This document shows positions 52,354 to 63,864 of a stretch of 64,000 nt of DNA, piece after piece (positions within the stretch are counted from its first letter, which is position 1; each line of letters starts with the position of its first letter). A program made the translations under genes and the position numbers. This DNA is from Thiomonas delicata (lineage in GTDB: Bacteria > Pseudomonadota > Gammaproteobacteria > Burkholderiales > Burkholderiaceae_C): assembly GCF_900088825.1 (NCBI RefSeq), contig NZ_LT592170.1, forward strand, positions 1,744,109 through 1,808,108, in the 5' to 3' direction. Under the pieces are notes generated by a model. It was not told where the DNA came from. It saw only the letters and a list, made by a program, of their open reading frames with translations, and made no database searches.

Positions 52354-53139
52354 ATGCGTATCGCCCTTGGGCTGAGTTACAGAGGGGCGGCTTATCTGGG
52401 GTGGCAGAGTCAGCCCAGTGGGAAGGCCGTGCAAGACCATCTCGAGGCGGCCCTGCGCAGATTCGTCGGCGAGGGCGTGCGCACGGTCTGCGCCGGGCGG
52501 ACCGATGCCGCGGTCCATGCCTTGCAGCAGGTGGTGCATTTCGATTCGCCGGTCGAGCGCGCGCCGTTTTCCTGGGTGCGCGGCGTCAACTCCTTCCTGC
52601 CTCCCGATATTGCCGTGCTCTGGGCGCAAGCCGTGGCGGAAGATTTCCACGCCCAGAAGAGCGCCATATCGCGGCGCTATCGCTACGTTCTGCTGGCGTC
52701 GGCGGTGCGGCCCGCGGTGCTCGAATCGCTAGTGGGCTGGACGCATGCCAGGCTCGACCTGGAACGCATGCGCGCCGCTGCGCGGATCTTGATCGGCCGC
52801 CATGACTTCTCGGCCTTTCGCGCAAGCCAGTGCCAGGCGCGCTCTCCGGTCAAGACACTGCACGAAATCGAGATCAGTTGCCAGGGAAACACCTGGAACT
52901 TCGATTTCCACGCGAACGCCTTCCTGCATCACATGGTTCGCAACATCATGGGATGCCTGATCGCCGTCGGAAGCGGCGCGCAAGACACCGAATGGCTGCA
53001 GAATGTCTTGATGGCGCGCTTACGCAGTTTGGCGGCGCCGACTTTCATGCCCGACGGTTTATATTTTCTCGGCCCCCATTACCCGGTTGAATTCGGCCTG
53101 CCCGAACCGGCGCGGGCGCTGCCGGTGCTTCTCGCCTGA
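52354..53139 (+). CDS. truA: tRNA pseudouridine(38-40) synthase
   Basis: A 261-aa enzyme that converts U38-U40 in the anticodon arm to pseudouridine. It begins MRIALGLSYRGAAYLGWQSQ and has the catalytic Asp51 in CAGRTDAAVHALQQV; FHANAFLHHMVRNIMG is near the end. It starts 12 bases after fimV. In many proteobacteria truA sits between fimV and trpF, as here, despite no shared pathway. Confidence 0.95.
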   Translation: MRIALGLSYRGAAYLGWQSQPSGKAVQDHLEAALRRFVGEGVRTVCAGRTDAAVHALQQVVHFDSPVERAPFSWVRGVNSFLPPDIAVLWAQAVAEDFHAQKSAISRRYRYVLLASAVRPAVLESLVGWTHARLDLERMRAAARILIGRHDFSAFRASQCQARSPVKTLHEIEISCQGNTWNFDFHANAFLHHMVRNIMGCLIAVGSGAQDTEWLQNVLMARLRSLAAPTFMPDGLYFLGPHYPVEFGLPEPARALPVLLA

Positions 53140-53144
53140 CATCC

Positions 53145-53801
53145 GTGACGTTTCCTGCCGATTCCCTTCACCGCACACGCATCAAGATCTGCGGCATCAC
53201 CCGCGTCGAGGATGCTCTGGCCGCCGCGGAGGCCGGAGCCGACGCCATCGGCCTGGTGTTCTATCCGAAGAGCCCGCGTTGCGTGACCTTGTCCCAGGCG
53301 GCCAGCATCGCCCGAGCGCTGCCGCCCTTTGTCAGCACAGTCGCCTTGTTCGTCAATGCCGCGCAGGATACGGTGCGCGACGTGATCGATGCCGTTCGCC
53401 CTGCGATGCTGCAATTTCATGGCGACGAGACGCCCGCGGCGTGTGCGCTAGCCGGGCATCCCTACTTGCGCGCCGCCCGCATGAGGCCGGGGCTGGATTT
53501 GCTAGACTTCAAAGCCCGATACGCGGATGCCAAAGCCTTGTTGCTCGACGCCTACGTCGAGGCCTACGGCGGCGGCGGTGAGGTCTTCGATTGGTCACTG
53601 ATTCCAAAAAGCGCCAACTTTCCCATCGTTTTGTCTGGTGGGTTGCATGCGTCAAATGTGGGGCGGGCCATTGCGCAGGTCAGGCCCTGGGCTGTTGACG
53701 TCTCATCGGGCGTCGAATTGGCCAAGGGCGTGAAGGACGCATCGGCCATTCGCAGCTTCGTTGCTGCCGTGCGCGATGCGGATGCCGCCGCACAAGGCTG
53801 A
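53145..53801 (+). CDS. trpF: Phosphoribosylanthranilate isomerase
   Basis: A 218-aa TIM-barrel enzyme of tryptophan synthesis. The general base is Cys16 in [14 protein letters not shown], followed by [15 protein letters not shown]; the phosphate site is ILSGGL-like ([11 protein letters not shown]) and [18 protein letters not shown] start lies 5 bases after truA. It is uncoupled from trpD/trpC, which must be elsewhere, but is close to trpBA. Confidence 0.95.
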   Translation: MTFPADSLHRTRIKICGITRVEDALAAAEAGADAIGLVFYPKSPRCVTLSQAASIARALPPFVSTVALFVNAAQDTVRDVIDAVRPAMLQFHGDETPAACALAGHPYLRAARMRPGLDLLDFKARYADAKALLLDAYVEAYGGGGEVFDWSLIPKSANFPIVLSGGLHASNVGRAIAQVRPWAVDVSSGVELAKGVKDASAIRSFVAAVRDADAAAQG

Positions 53802-53856
53802 CTGCCTTTACGGTTTCCCGGCGCGAATCGCGCGAATCTGCACCCCGAATTCCATC

Positions 53857-55092
53857 ATGCTCAACTATGCCTATCCCGACGCCAGCGGCCATTTCGGCCC
53901 CTACGGCGGAAGTTTTGTCGCCGAAACCTTGTTCAAGGCGCTGGATGAACTCAAGGCCGCTTACGAACATTACCGTAACGATCCCGAGTTCATGGCCGAA
54001 TTCCGCAGCGAACTCAAGCATTTCGTGGGGCGCCCAAGCCCCGTCTACCACGCCGCGCGTTTGAGCGGCGAACTGGGCGGCGCGCAGATTTTTCTCAAAC
54101 GCGAAGACCTCAACCACACCGGCGCGCACAAGATCAACAACACCATCGGACAGGCCATGCTGGCCCGGCGCATGGGCAAGCCGCGCGTGATCGCCGAAAC
54201 AGGCGCCGGTCAGCACGGCGTGGCCTCGGCCACGGTGGCCGCACGCTACGGCATGGAGTGCGTCGTCTATATGGGGTCGGAGGACGTGAAGCGCCAGTCG
54301 CCCAATGTGTATCGCATGCATCTGCTCGGCGCCAAGGTGGTGCCGGTGGAATCCGGCAGCAAGACCTTGAAGGACGCGCTCAACGAAGCCCTGCGCGACT
54401 GGGTGACGAACGTCGAGAACACGTTCTACATCATCGGCACCGTCGCCGGACCGCATCCCTATCCCATGATGGTGCGCGATTTCCAGCGCGTGATCGGCGA
54501 CGAGTGTCTTGTGCAGATGCCCGAGATGATCGGTCGCCAGCCCGACGCCGTGCTGGCCTGCGTCGGCGGGGGCAGCAATGCGATGGGTATTTTCTATCCC
54601 TACATCCCGCACGAGAATGTGCGCCTGATCGGCGTGGAAGCGGGCGGCGAGGGCCTCGCCAGCGGGCGGCATGCCGCGTCCCTGTCCGCGGGTTCTCCGG
54701 GGGTGTTGCACGGCAACCGGACCTATCTGCTTCAGGACGCGGGCGGGCAGATCATCGAAACCCATTCAGTGTCGGCCGGACTCGACTACCCCGGCGTCGG
54801 CCCCGAGCATGCCTGGCTCAAGGACATCGGCCGCGCCGAGTACGTCTCGGTGACCGACGACGAGGCCCTGGCGGCTTTCCACAGGTTGTGCCGCACCGAG
54901 GGCATCATCCCGGCGCTTGAGTCCAGCCACGCGTTGGCGCAGGCCATGAAAATGGCGCCCGAGATGGGACGCGACAAGGTGTTGCTGGTGAATCTTTCCG
55001 GGCGTGGCGATAAGGACATCGGCAATATCGCCGACCTCACCGGCGCGCAGTTCTTCTGCCGTCCGTCCTGCCGTCAGGGAGCCGCACGATGA
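53857..55092 (+). CDS. trpB: Tryptophan synthase beta subunit
   Basis: A 411-aa PLP enzyme that joins indole and serine. It has [20 protein letters not shown] at the start, the PLP Lys92 in [23 protein letters not shown], and the phosphate-binding [10 protein letters not shown]. The ATG at 53857 is taken because upstream codons overlap trpF with no homology. Its stop overlaps the trpA start (ATGA), as expected for stoichiometric complex partners. Confidence 0.97.
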   Translation: MLNYAYPDASGHFGPYGGSFVAETLFKALDELKAAYEHYRNDPEFMAEFRSELKHFVGRPSPVYHAARLSGELGGAQIFLKREDLNHTGAHKINNTIGQAMLARRMGKPRVIAETGAGQHGVASATVAARYGMECVVYMGSEDVKRQSPNVYRMHLLGAKVVPVESGSKTLKDALNEALRDWVTNVENTFYIIGTVAGPHPYPMMVRDFQRVIGDECLVQMPEMIGRQPDAVLACVGGGSNAMGIFYPYIPHENVRLIGVEAGGEGLASGRHAASLSAGSPGVLHGNRTYLLQDAGGQIIETHSVSAGLDYPGVGPEHAWLKDIGRAEYVSVTDDEALAAFHRLCRTEGIIPALESSHALAQAMKMAPEMGRDKVLLVNLSGRGDKDIGNIADLTGAQFFCRPSCRQGAAR

Positions 55093-55919
55093 GTCGTATC
55101 GCGACCACCTTCGAGCGCCTCGCGCGCGGCGGGCGCAAAGCCCTGATCCCCTATATCACCGCGGGCGATCCCGATCTCGCTGCGACCGTGCCGCTGATGC
55201 ATGCCCTGGTTCAGGCCGGCGCCGATGTGCTCGAACTCGGTGTGCCCTTCTCCGATCCGATGGCCGACGGCCCCGTGATTCAGCGCGCCAGCGAGCGTTC
55301 ACTCGCGCGCGGGGTGGATCTGGCCCAGGTGCTGGCCTGGGCGCGCGAGTTTCGCCAACAGGACGCCGGCACGCCGCTGGTGTTGATGGGCTATGCCAAT
55401 CCGGTCGAGCGTTTTGGCGTCGAGAACTTCGTTCCCGCGGCGCAGGCTGCCGGGGTCGACGGCGTGCTGGTGGTCGACTACCCGCCCGAGGAGGCCGGCG
55501 ACTTCGCCAACCGGCTTCGCGCCGCCGGCATGGATCCCATTTTCCTGCTCGCCCCCACCTCCACCGAGGCGAGGATGCGGCAAGTCGACGCACTCGCCAG
55601 CGGCTACGTCTACTATGTCTCGCTCAAGGGCGTGACCGGGGCTGGAAACCTCGACGCCCAGGCGGTCTGTCGCAAGCTGCAGGAGTTGCGCAAACATGTG
55701 CGGGTGCCGCTCGGCGTGGGGTTCGGCATCCGTGACGCGGCGGGAGCCGCCGCCGTCGCGGCCTGCGCCGATGCGGTGGTGATCGGCTCGCGCATCATCG
55801 AATTGATGGAAAACAAGCCTGTAGAGGTCGCCATCGAGGACGCCGTCGGGTTCGTCCACGAAATCCGTCGGGCCATCGACGCCCATGCCAACGCGCCAGC
55901 CGTGCTGGCCAGCACTTGA
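55089..55919 (+). CDS. trpA: Tryptophan synthase alpha subunit
   Basis: A 276-aa TIM-barrel subunit that cleaves indole-3-glycerol phosphate. Catalytic Glu49 is in [15 protein letters not shown] with Asp60 close by; the phosphate site is [11 protein letters not shown]. It overlaps trpB by four bases and is 10 bases before accD, so transcription probably continues into accD and folC. Confidence 0.97.
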   Translation: MSRIATTFERLARGGRKALIPYITAGDPDLAATVPLMHALVQAGADVLELGVPFSDPMADGPVIQRASERSLARGVDLAQVLAWAREFRQQDAGTPLVLMGYANPVERFGVENFVPAAQAAGVDGVLVVDYPPEEAGDFANRLRAAGMDPIFLLAPTSTEARMRQVDALASGYVYYVSLKGVTGAGNLDAQAVCRKLQELRKHVRVPLGVGFGIRDAAGAAAVAACADAVVIGSRIIELMENKPVEVAIEDAVGFVHEIRRAIDAHANAPAVLAST

Positions 55920-55929
55920 GGAGAACACC

Positions 55930-56805
55930 ATGAGTTGGCTTGAAAAGTTGCTTCCACCCAAGATTCAACAATCGGAATCCGGCTCCCGGCGCCAGATCCC
56001 CGAGGGCTTGTGGGTCAAATGCCCGTCTTGCGAGACCGTGCTCTACAAGACGGACCTCGAACAAAATCAATACGTCTGCCCCAAGTGCGCGCACCATATG
56101 CGCATCGGTTCGCGCATGCGTCTGGACACCTTGCTGGATGGCGAGGGGCGGTACGAAATCGGCCAGGAGGTGCTTCCGGTCGACCCGCTCAAGTTCAAGG
56201 ACAGCCGCAAGTATGCCGAGCGCCTGAAGGAGGCCCTGGAGAACACCCAGGAGACCGACGCGCTCGTCGTCATGGGCGGCGCCATTCAGAGCATCCCGGT
56301 GGTCGTGGCTTGCTTCGAGTTCGAATTCATGGGGGGTTCGATGGGCTCGGTGGTGGGCGAGCGTTTCGTGCGCGGGGTCGAAACCGCACTGGAGCAGAAG
56401 GTGCCTTTTCTGTGCTTCACCGCCACCGGCGGCGCGCGCATGCAGGAAGGGCTGCTCAGCCTGATGCAAATGGCCAAGACCAACGCCGCCCTGGCGCGTC
56501 TGGCTGCGGCGCGCATTCCCTACATCAGCGTCCTCACCGATCCGACCATGGGCGGCGTGTCGGCCAGTTTTGCCTTCATCGGCGACGTCGTGCTGGCCGA
56601 GCCGAAGGCGCTCATCGGTTTCGCCGGGCCGCGTGTGATCGAGAACACCGTGCGCGAGAAGCTGCCGGAGGGCTTCCAGCGCGCCGAGTTCCTGCTGCAA
56701 AAGGGTGGGGTCGACCGCATCGTCGACCGCCGCGAGTTGCGCACCGAACTTGCCCACATGCTGGCTTTGCTGCAGCGGCAGCCCGCCGATGCCGTCTCCG
56801 GCTGA
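55930..56805 (+). CDS. accD: Acetyl-CoA carboxylase carboxyltransferase subunit beta
   Basis: A 291-aa subunit of acetyl-CoA carboxylase, making malonyl-CoA for fatty acid synthesis. A zinc ribbon with Cys31, Cys34, Cys50 and Cys53 (CPSC...CPKC) precedes the crotonase-fold carboxyltransferase domain ([37 protein letters not shown]). A TTGAGGAGAACACC segment before the ATG gives a strong ribosome binding site. Location between trpA and folC is typical of beta- and gammaproteobacteria. Confidence 0.96.
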   Translation: MSWLEKLLPPKIQQSESGSRRQIPEGLWVKCPSCETVLYKTDLEQNQYVCPKCAHHMRIGSRMRLDTLLDGEGRYEIGQEVLPVDPLKFKDSRKYAERLKEALENTQETDALVVMGGAIQSIPVVVACFEFEFMGGSMGSVVGERFVRGVETALEQKVPFLCFTATGGARMQEGLLSLMQMAKTNAALARLAAARIPYISVLTDPTMGGVSASFAFIGDVVLAEPKALIGFAGPRVIENTVREKLPEGFQRAEFLLQKGGVDRIVDRRELRTELAHMLALLQRQPADAVSG

Positions 56806-56842
56806 TCGGGCCGAGCGGCCGCCGCCCCCGCTAGCGCCGGCG

Positions 56843-58162
56843 ATGCAGGATTGGGGCCTGCAGGATTGGCTTGCGCATGCCGAGCGTCTGCACGCGCAAG
56901 CCATCCACCTGGGGCTGGACCGCGTCGAGAAGGTCAGGGCCTCGCTCCAACTGCGGTTTGACTGCCCGGTGTTCACCGTGGCCGGCACCAACGGCAAGGG
57001 ATCGACCTGCGCGTTCATCGAACACATCCTGCTCGCCGCAGGCTACCGCGTCGGGGTGTACGGCTCGCCGCACCTGGTGCGTTTCGAAGAGCGTTGCCGC
57101 ATTCAGGGAACGATGGTCGAAGCGGCGGCTCTGCTGGAGCACTTCCGCGCGGTGGAACTGGCGCGCCACGGCACGCAGCCGGCGGTCGAACTGACATACT
57201 TCGAGTTCACCACACTGGCCATCATGCGCCTGCTGAGCCAGTCCAAGCTCGACGCCGTGGTGCTGGAAGTGGGGATGGGGGGGCGGTTGGATGCGGTGAA
57301 TGTGATCGATGCCGATTGCGCCATCATCACCAGCATCGCGCTGGATCACACCCAGTTCCTCGGGGCCGACCGAGAGGCGATCGGCCATGAAAAGGCAGGC
57401 ATCATGCGCGCCGGACGCCCGGCCATTGTTGCGGATCCGGCGCCGCCCGAAAGCGTGCTGCGCCATGCGCGCAAGCTTGGCGCCAAACTGTGGCGTATCG
57501 GGGCGGAGTTCAATTTCAGCGCCTCAGGGCAGCAGCAATGGAACTATCTGGGCCCCCACCACAAGCGCCGAGGACTCGCCTATCCCATGATGCGGGGCGC
57601 CAACCAGCTGCTCAATGCCAGCGCCGCCTTGGCCGCGCTGGAAGCGCTTCGAGACCGGCTCCCGACGAGTGCGCAAGATGTGCGGCAGGGCTTGGCGCGT
57701 GCGGAATTGCCCGGTCGATTCCAGGTCCTGCCCGGCCAACCCGTGGTGGTGCTGGACGTGGCGCACAACCCGCATGCGGTGGCGGTTCTCGCCGAAAATC
57801 TGGACGCCATGGGTTTTGCGCCTTGCACGCATGCCGTGTTCGGCGCCATGGCGGATAAGGACGTGACGCAGATGCTGGCGCGCATCGGTCCGCTCGTCGA
57901 CCGCTGGTATCTCTGCGATCTCCCCACGCCGCGTGCCGCCCGCGCCAGCGACATCGAGGCCGCATTGCAGCCCTTGCTGTCGAAGACCAGCCGGGTGCAA
58001 GGTGTTTACGCCGATCCGCAAAACGCTTTTGCCGCGGCAGCGGCTGCGGCCGAGCCGGCCGATAGAATCGTGGTTTTCGGCTCGTTCTACACGGTCGGCG
58101 GCGTGATGGCGGAAGGTGTGCCGCGCATGCGCGGCCTCCACTCGACGCATCCAATCCCATGA
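56843..58162 (+). CDS. folC: Dihydrofolate synthase / folylpolyglutamate synthase
   Basis: A 439-aa Mur-ligase-family enzyme that adds glutamate to dihydropteroate and folates. The ATP loop is VAGTNGKGSTCAFIEHIL; other marks are YGSPHLVRFEERCRI, EVGMGGRLDAVNVID and DVAHNPHAV. Start MQDWGLQDWLAHAERLH fits the family; an ATG at 56789 overlapping accD is the alternative. Its stop overlaps the SPOR-protein start. Confidence 0.94.
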   Translation: MQDWGLQDWLAHAERLHAQAIHLGLDRVEKVRASLQLRFDCPVFTVAGTNGKGSTCAFIEHILLAAGYRVGVYGSPHLVRFEERCRIQGTMVEAAALLEHFRAVELARHGTQPAVELTYFEFTTLAIMRLLSQSKLDAVVLEVGMGGRLDAVNVIDADCAIITSIALDHTQFLGADREAIGHEKAGIMRAGRPAIVADPAPPESVLRHARKLGAKLWRIGAEFNFSASGQQQWNYLGPHHKRRGLAYPMMRGANQLLNASAALAALEALRDRLPTSAQDVRQGLARAELPGRFQVLPGQPVVVLDVAHNPHAVAVLAENLDAMGFAPCTHAVFGAMADKDVTQMLARIGPLVDRWYLCDLPTPRAARASDIEAALQPLLSKTSRVQGVYADPQNAFAAAAAAAEPADRIVVFGSFYTVGGVMAEGVPRMRGLHSTHPIP

Positions 58163-59043
58163 AACTTCCTGGAAAGCGCGGCAAGGACGCCTCAAGCACA
58201 GCCACGCGCGGATTGGCCGACACGCAGGCGCAAAGCGAAGAAGCGTTACGCGTGCGCGCTCGGCGCCGCCTGATCGGGGCGGTGGCCCTGGTCTTGACCG
58301 GGGTCGTGGTGTTCCCGCTGATTTTCGAGACCCAGCCGAAGCCAGTGGCATCGAACATGACCCTGGTCATTCCTTCGCAGAATCAGCCCGGCATCCTGCC
58401 TGCGCCTGCTGCGAGCATCCCCGCCGCGCAGGCGAAGGCCGCGGCGGCCGTGGCCGAGTCGAGCCCGAAAGCAGCCAGCACGCCCCAAGGCGCAACCCCC
58501 AGGTCGTACCCCGCGTCTGCTGCGACCGGCCAACAGGCTCCCGTTGCCGCGCAGCCGCGGCCCGCGGCCACTCCGGCAGAGCAGGTGCCGGCGCAGGCCC
58601 AAGCAGTTGCACCCCAGCCGCAGCAACCGGCAGAAGCCATGCAAGGTGCCGCGAAGGGCGCGGCGCCCGCTGCGCACGGCAAGCCGCAGCCGTCGCAACA
58701 TCAAATTGCCAGCGCCCGCCAGGCCCTGGCCGCCCTGGAAGGCAAGCATCCCGACCAGATCAGCACGTCCCAGGCCGAGGCGGCGCTGGCGAAGTCCGGT
58801 TCATCGTCCAGTTCGGCGCGTTATGTCATCCAAGCGGGAGCCTTCGCCGATACCAAGTCCGCGCATGAGGTGCGCCAGAAAATCGAGCATGCGGGATTCA
58901 AGACCTATACCCAGGTTGTGGATACCGACGCGGGCAAGCGCATCCGCGTGCGGGTGGGGCCATTTTCCAGCAGAGAACAGGCCGACAAGGCGTTGGCGCG
59001 CATCCGGGCGCTGGGTTTGAAGGCCGTCGTGCTGACGCTGTGA
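58159..59043 (+). CDS. SPOR-domain membrane protein (DedD-like)
   Basis: A 294-aa protein with a short cytoplasmic N-terminus, one transmembrane helix (about 35-53, LIGAVALVLTGVVVFPLIF), a long Ala/Pro/Gln-rich periplasmic linker, and a C-terminal SPOR domain (about 219-294, YVIQAGAFADTKSAHEVRQK). SPOR domains bind denuded peptidoglycan at the division septum. Gene position between folC and cvpA matches dedD. It overlaps folC and cvpA by four bases each. Confidence 0.88.
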   Translation: MKLPGKRGKDASSTATRGLADTQAQSEEALRVRARRRLIGAVALVLTGVVVFPLIFETQPKPVASNMTLVIPSQNQPGILPAPAASIPAAQAKAAAAVAESSPKAASTPQGATPRSYPASAATGQQAPVAAQPRPAATPAEQVPAQAQAVAPQPQQPAEAMQGAAKGAAPAAHGKPQPSQHQIASARQALAALEGKHPDQISTSQAEAALAKSGSSSSSARYVIQAGAFADTKSAHEVRQKIEHAGFKTYTQVVDTDAGKRIRVRVGPFSSREQADKALARIRALGLKAVVLTL

Positions 59044-59531
59044 ACGCCATCGACTGGTTCATTCTTGCCGGGCTTTGCCTATCGGCCCTGGTGGGCGTGC
59101 TGCGGGGCGCGGCTTATGAGTTGATCAGTCTCGGCGGTTGGTTGGCCGCGTTCATCCTGGCGCACCAGTTTTCGCCTTGGGTGGCCGAACATTATTTGCA
59201 GGCGATCGCCGCGGGCGCCTTGCGCAACGGGGTCGCCTGGGTGGCGTGTTTCATCCTGGTCCTTCTGGCGGCGGGCCTGCTCGCCACGGTGATGCGTTTG
59301 CTGCTGCGCTCGACCGGACTCGGCGTGATGGACCGCAGCCTTGGTGCGCTGTTCGGCTTGGCCCGAGGTCTGGTGTTGCTGGTGTTGACCGTACTGACAG
59401 CAGGCTATACCGGATTGCCGCATAGTGCGATTTGGCGGACTTCGCTGTTCATCCCGCCGGCTGCCGCGGCCGCGGCGACGATCGAACCCCTACTTCCCGC
59501 GGCAGCGGCACGCGTTTTGCCGCGACAGTAA
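59040..59531 (+). CDS. cvpA: CvpA-family membrane protein
   Basis: A 163-aa inner-membrane protein with four hydrophobic helices, starting (GTG) NAIDWFILAGLCLSALVGVL and including the conserved RGAAYELISLGGWLAAF segment and LGALFGLARGLVLL. CvpA is required for colicin V production and affects envelope resistance; its exact action is unclear. It overlaps the SPOR gene (GTGA) and precedes purF by 42 bases, the classical cvpA-purF pair. Confidence 0.9.
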   Translation: MNAIDWFILAGLCLSALVGVLRGAAYELISLGGWLAAFILAHQFSPWVAEHYLQAIAAGALRNGVAWVACFILVLLAAGLLATVMRLLLRSTGLGVMDRSLGALFGLARGLVLLVLTVLTAGYTGLPHSAIWRTSLFIPPAAAAAATIEPLLPAAAARVLPRQ

Positions 59532-59573
59532 GTCCCGAATCATTCAGCGTTTCAGTCCAGGAGCATTCGCATC

Positions 59574-61079
59574 ATGTGTGGAGTCGTCGGCATCGTCTCG
59601 AAGCAGCCCGTGAATCAATTGATTTACGACGCGCTGCTGCTGTTGCAGCATCGGGGACAGGATGCGGCCGGCATCATCACCGGTCAGGGCGGCAAGCTTT
59701 ACATGCAAAAAGCGCGCGGCATGGTGCGCGATGTATTCCGCACGCGGAACATGCGCGCGCTACCCGGCTGCTACGGCCTGGGCCAGGTGCGCTACCCCAC
59801 CGCTGGCAGCGCCGACAGCGAGGAGGAGGCCCAGCCGTTCTACGTCAATGCGCCGTTCGGCTTGGCACTGGCCCACAACGGCAATCTGACGAATGCGGAC
59901 GTCTTGCGCGAGGAACTCAAGAACAACGACCATCGCCACATCAACACGGGCTCCGATTCCGAGGTGCTGCTCAATGTCCTCGCGCACGAACTCGACCTGG
60001 CTTCACACGGCTTGCCTCTCAAGCCGGGCGATTTGTTCAAGGCGGTGCGCGCGGTGCATCGCCGCGTGCGCGGTTCCTACGCCGTGGTCGTGCTGATCGC
60101 CGGTCATGGCCTGCTGGCGTTCCGCGATCCCTACGGCATCCGCCCGCTGTGCTTCGGCACGCAGGATGAACAGGGCGACATCATGGTGGCGAGCGAATCG
60201 GTGGCGCTCGAGGGCAACGGCTACAAACTGGAGCGCGACATCGCGCCAGGAGAGGCCATCTTCGTCGACCTCGAAGGACGCATGCTCAGTGAACAGTGCG
60301 CCGAGAATCCAACGCTGAATCCTTGCATTTTCGAGTTCGTCTACCTCGCGCGTCCCGATTCGGTGCTCGATGGCATCTCGGTTTACCAGGCCCGTCTGAA
60401 CATGGGTGAAACGCTGGCGCAGCGGGTGATCTCGACCATGCCGCCGACCGAGATCGATGTGGTCATTCCGGTGCCGGAATCCAGTCGACCGTCGGCCATG
60501 CAACTGGCATGGAAACTGGGGCGTCCCTACCGCGAAGGTTTCGTGAAAAACCGTTATGTCGGGCGCACGTTCATCATGCCCGGACAGGCGGTGCGTAAAA
60601 AATCCGTGCGGCAAAAGCTCAACGCCATCAGCCAGGAATTCGCCGGCCGCAATGTCTTGCTGGTGGACGATTCCATCGTGCGCGGCACGACTTCACGCGA
60701 AATCGTGCAGATGGCGCGCGAGGCGGGTGCGCGCAAGGTCTACCTGGCCTCGGCGGCGCCTCCGGTGCGCTACCCCAATGTTTATGGCATCGACATGCCG
60801 ACGAGCGGCGAGTTGGTTGCGCATGGGCGTGACGTCGAGGAAATACGCCAGATCATCGGCGCCGACGCCCTGATCTACCAGGACCTGGAAGCCATGAAGC
60901 GCGCCGTGCGCCGCGAGCGGCCCGATATCGGCGCCTTCGAGGCCTCGTGTTTCGATGGGTGCTACATCACGGGCGATGTCGATGCGGCGCTCAAGTCCGG
61001 CCTCGGCGCGGCGCGGGACGACGTGGCGAGCAGTTGTCTGAATCTGCAAAGCCCCGTGCAGGAGGAGACCCAGCCATGA
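59574..61079 (+). CDS. purF: Amidophosphoribosyltransferase
   Basis: A 501-aa enzyme catalysing the first step of purine synthesis. Cys2 ([10 protein letters not shown]) is the N-terminal nucleophile of the glutaminase domain, released after Met removal without a propeptide. The phosphoribosyltransferase domain has the PRPP loop [24 protein letters not shown] lies near the ATG. Its stop overlaps metZ by four bases. Confidence 0.97.
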   Translation: MCGVVGIVSKQPVNQLIYDALLLLQHRGQDAAGIITGQGGKLYMQKARGMVRDVFRTRNMRALPGCYGLGQVRYPTAGSADSEEEAQPFYVNAPFGLALAHNGNLTNADVLREELKNNDHRHINTGSDSEVLLNVLAHELDLASHGLPLKPGDLFKAVRAVHRRVRGSYAVVVLIAGHGLLAFRDPYGIRPLCFGTQDEQGDIMVASESVALEGNGYKLERDIAPGEAIFVDLEGRMLSEQCAENPTLNPCIFEFVYLARPDSVLDGISVYQARLNMGETLAQRVISTMPPTEIDVVIPVPESSRPSAMQLAWKLGRPYREGFVKNRYVGRTFIMPGQAVRKKSVRQKLNAISQEFAGRNVLLVDDSIVRGTTSREIVQMAREAGARKVYLASAAPPVRYPNVYGIDMPTSGELVAHGRDVEEIRQIIGADALIYQDLEAMKRAVRRERPDIGAFEASCFDGCYITGDVDAALKSGLGAARDDVASSCLNLQSPVQEETQP

Positions 61080-62302
61080 AGCAGGACGACTCTGCACCCG
61101 GCCGCAGCGCTTTGCATCTCGACACGCGCGCTGTGCGCGAGGCCCTGCCACGCTCGGCGTATGGCGAACACAGCGAAGCCCTGTTTCTGACCAGCAGCTT
61201 CGTGCAGCCCGACGCCGCCACGGCGATGGCGCGCTTCGCGGGCGAAGAAGACGGCTTCATCTATTCGCGCTTTTCCAATCCCACCGTTGCCAGCATGGAG
61301 CAACGCCTGGCCGCGCTGGAAGGCACCGAGGATGCCATCGGCACGGCTAGCGGCATGGGAGCCATCCTTCTCTTGATGCTGGGACTGCTCAAGGCGGGCG
61401 ACCACGTGGTGTGCTCGCAGTCGGTGTTCGGCGCCACGATCAAGCTCATCGCGAGCGAGTTTGGCAAATTCGGCGTCCAGAGCAGTTTCGTGTCGCAGAC
61501 CGATGTCTCGGCGTGGAAGGCGGCCATCCGCCCCGGCACCACCAAGCTGCTGTTCGCCGAGACGCCGACCAACCCGTTGACGGAGGTTTGCGACATCCGC
61601 GCACTGGCCGATCTGGCCCACGAAGCAGGCGCCTTGCTGGTGGTCGACAACTGCTTCTGCTCGCCTGCATTGCAGCGCCCGATCGAATTCGGCGCCGACA
61701 TCATCGTGCATTCGGGAACCAAATATCTCGACGGCCAGGGCCGTGTGATTGCTGGTGCCGTGTGCGCGAGCCGCGATATTGTCGAGGGCAAGCTGTTGCC
61801 CATGCAGCGCAGCGCCGGCATCAGTCTTTCGCCTTTCAACGCCTGGGTCGTCCTCAAGGGCATGGAAACATTGGGGCTGCGCATGCAGGCGCACAGTGCC
61901 CGCGCGATGGAACTCGCGCGGTGGCTGCAAGCCAGACCGGAAGTGAGTCGGGTGCACTACCCCGGGCTGGTTTCGCATCCCCAGCACGCGCTGGCCATGG
62001 CGCAGCAATCGGGCCAGGGCGGTGCCGTGCTCGCGTTCGAGGTGAAGGCCGCAAATCCTGAGCAGGCCAGGGCGCGCGCCTTCCACGTCATCGACCAGAC
62101 CCGGCTATGCTCCATCACCGCCAATCTGGGCGACACTAAGACCACCATCACCCACCCGGCCAGCACTACGCACGGCCGTCTGAGCGACCAGCAGCGCCAG
62201 GCAGCGGGCATTACGCAAGGGCTGATCCGCATCGCGGTCGGGCTCGAGCATCCGGCCGATATCCAGGCCGATCTGGCGCGGGGCCTCGAGAGCCTGGCCT
62301 GA
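61076..62302 (+). CDS. metZ: O-succinylhomoserine sulfhydrylase
   Basis: A 408-aa PLP enzyme of the Cys/Met-metabolism family that makes homocysteine from O-succinylhomoserine and sulfide. It shows [39 protein letters not shown], the PLP Lys in [13 protein letters not shown], and [15 protein letters not shown]. Location directly after purF and the length indicate MetZ rather than cystathionine synthase. The ATG overlaps the purF stop. Confidence 0.92.
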   Translation: MKQDDSAPGRSALHLDTRAVREALPRSAYGEHSEALFLTSSFVQPDAATAMARFAGEEDGFIYSRFSNPTVASMEQRLAALEGTEDAIGTASGMGAILLLMLGLLKAGDHVVCSQSVFGATIKLIASEFGKFGVQSSFVSQTDVSAWKAAIRPGTTKLLFAETPTNPLTEVCDIRALADLAHEAGALLVVDNCFCSPALQRPIEFGADIIVHSGTKYLDGQGRVIAGAVCASRDIVEGKLLPMQRSAGISLSPFNAWVVLKGMETLGLRMQAHSARAMELARWLQARPEVSRVHYPGLVSHPQHALAMAQQSGQGGAVLAFEVKAANPEQARARAFHVIDQTRLCSITANLGDTKTTITHPASTTHGRLSDQQRQAAGITQGLIRIAVGLEHPADIQADLARGLESLA

Positions 62303-62333
62303 GCCCGATGGGCCATTCAATGTCTTCATACGC

Positions 62334-63740
62334 ATGAGCGCACCCAAGCTTCCCGTCCGTACCCGCTTCGCTCCCAGTCCCACAGGTTTCATCCACCTCG
62401 GCAACATCCGTTCGGCGCTGTATCCCTGGGCCTTCGCGCGCCATCACGGCGGCAGCTTGATCCTGCGCATCGAGGATACCGACACCGAGCGCTCGACCCA
62501 GGAGGCGGTCCAGGTCATCCTCGACAGCATGGCTTGGATGGGGCTGGATTACGACGAGGGCCCATTCTACCAGATGCGGCGCATGGATCGCTATCGCGAA
62601 GTGCTCGCTCGACTGCGCGACGCCGGGCTCGCCTATCCTTGCTACATGCGCACCGATGAACTCGACGCCCTGCGCGAGCGCCAGATGGCAGCCGGCCTGA
62701 AACCGCGCTACGACGGCACGTGGCGTCCGGAGCCTGGCAAGACGCTGCCCGCCGTTCCGGCCGGGGTACAACCCGTGATCCGTTTCCGCACGCCTGCGTC
62801 TGGCAGCGTGGGGTGGGACGATCAGGTCAAGGGACGGATCGATTTTTCCAACGACGAGCTCGACGACCTCGTCATTGCCAGGCCCGACGGCACGCCGACC
62901 TACAACTTCTGCGTGGTCGTCGATGACATCGACATGGGCATCACCCATGTGATTCGGGGTGACGACCACGTCAACAACACGCCGCGGCAGATTCACATCT
63001 TCCGCGCCCTGGGTCACGAGCCTCCGGTCTATGCGCACTTGCCTACGGTGCTCAACGAGCAGGGCGAGAAACTGTCGAAGCGCAACGGCGCGAAGAGCGT
63101 GCTGCAATACCGCGATGAAGGTTATTTGCCCGATGCGATGGTGAATTACCTGGCGCGTCTTGGCTGGTCGCACGGCGACGCCGAAATCTTTTCGCGCGAA
63201 CAATTCATCGAGTGGTTCGACCTGGAGCATCTGGGTCGTTCAGCCGCGCAATTCGACGGTGAGAAACTCAAATGGGTGAATGCGCACTACCTGCGCGCCC
63301 TGGACCCTGATGAACTGGCGCGGTTGGTGCGGCCTTTCCTGCATCGGCTTGGTTTGCAGGAACAGGGCGTCGATCTGCCAGCCGCGGTGACGCTGTTGCG
63401 CGAGCGTGCTCATACCCTGGCCGAGGTGGCCGAGTTATGCGGCATGTTCTACGCGCCGCCCGAACCGGCGGCCGACGTTCTGGCCCAGCATCTCACGGCG
63501 AGTGCTAAGGAAGCCCTGGAGGATTTGCGCCAGCGCCTGGCAGTCTTGCAGGGCTGGGAGGCATCGGCCATTGGCGCCGAGATCAAGCAGGTGGTGGCTG
63601 CGCATCAGCTCAAGATGCCGCAGTTGGCCATGCCTTTGCGCTTGCTCGTGACAGGTCGCTTGCACACGCCTTCGGTGGATGCCGTGCTGGCGCTGTTCAC
63701 GCGTGACGTCGTCGTGCAAAGGCTATCGCGCGGGGTTTGA
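62334..63740 (+). CDS. gltX: Glutamyl-tRNA synthetase
   Basis: A 468-aa class I synthetase charging tRNA-Glu. The HIGH-type loop is [20 protein letters not shown] (HLGN), and the KMSKS-type loop is [10 protein letters not shown]. The C-terminal anticodon-binding helical domain is complete. It starts 31 bases after metZ. The region 63741-63902 after it holds a promoter and leader for the next gene. Confidence 0.96.
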   Translation: MSAPKLPVRTRFAPSPTGFIHLGNIRSALYPWAFARHHGGSLILRIEDTDTERSTQEAVQVILDSMAWMGLDYDEGPFYQMRRMDRYREVLARLRDAGLAYPCYMRTDELDALRERQMAAGLKPRYDGTWRPEPGKTLPAVPAGVQPVIRFRTPASGSVGWDDQVKGRIDFSNDELDDLVIARPDGTPTYNFCVVVDDIDMGITHVIRGDDHVNNTPRQIHIFRALGHEPPVYAHLPTVLNEQGEKLSKRNGAKSVLQYRDEGYLPDAMVNYLARLGWSHGDAEIFSREQFIEWFDLEHLGRSAAQFDGEKLKWVNAHYLRALDPDELARLVRPFLHRLGLQEQGVDLPAAVTLLRERAHTLAEVAELCGMFYAPPEPAADVLAQHLTASAKEALEDLRQRLAVLQGWEASAIGAEIKQVVAAHQLKMPQLAMPLRLLVTGRLHTPSVDAVLALFTRDVVVQRLSRGV

Positions 63741-63788
63741 GGCGCAGCGCTGAAACCCCGGGTCGGAGGGGCTATGCAGAACGCTGTG

Positions 63789-63818
63789 TTGCGCCTTCGC
63801 GACGTTTTGGGTTACAAT
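63789..63818 (+). promoter_or_regulatory. Sigma-70-type promoter
   Basis: TTGCGC (63789-63794) and TACAAT (63813-63818) are spaced by 18 bases, close to the sigma-70 consensus. It would start transcription at about 63826, giving a leader of about 77 bases before the GTG at 63903. Confidence 0.6.
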
Positions 63819-63828
63819 TGCGTGTGTT

Positions 63829-63864
63829 GATGAAAGGCCATGGCTTGATCGATGGGCTTTCATC
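63829..63864 (+). promoter_or_regulatory. Leader hairpin upstream of last partial gene
   Basis: GATGAAAGGCCAT pairs with ATGGGCTTTCATC at 12 of 13 positions around a 10-base loop. The stem lies at the start of the predicted transcript and 38 bases before the start codon. It lacks a U-run, so a translational or RNA-stability role is more likely than termination. Confidence 0.45.
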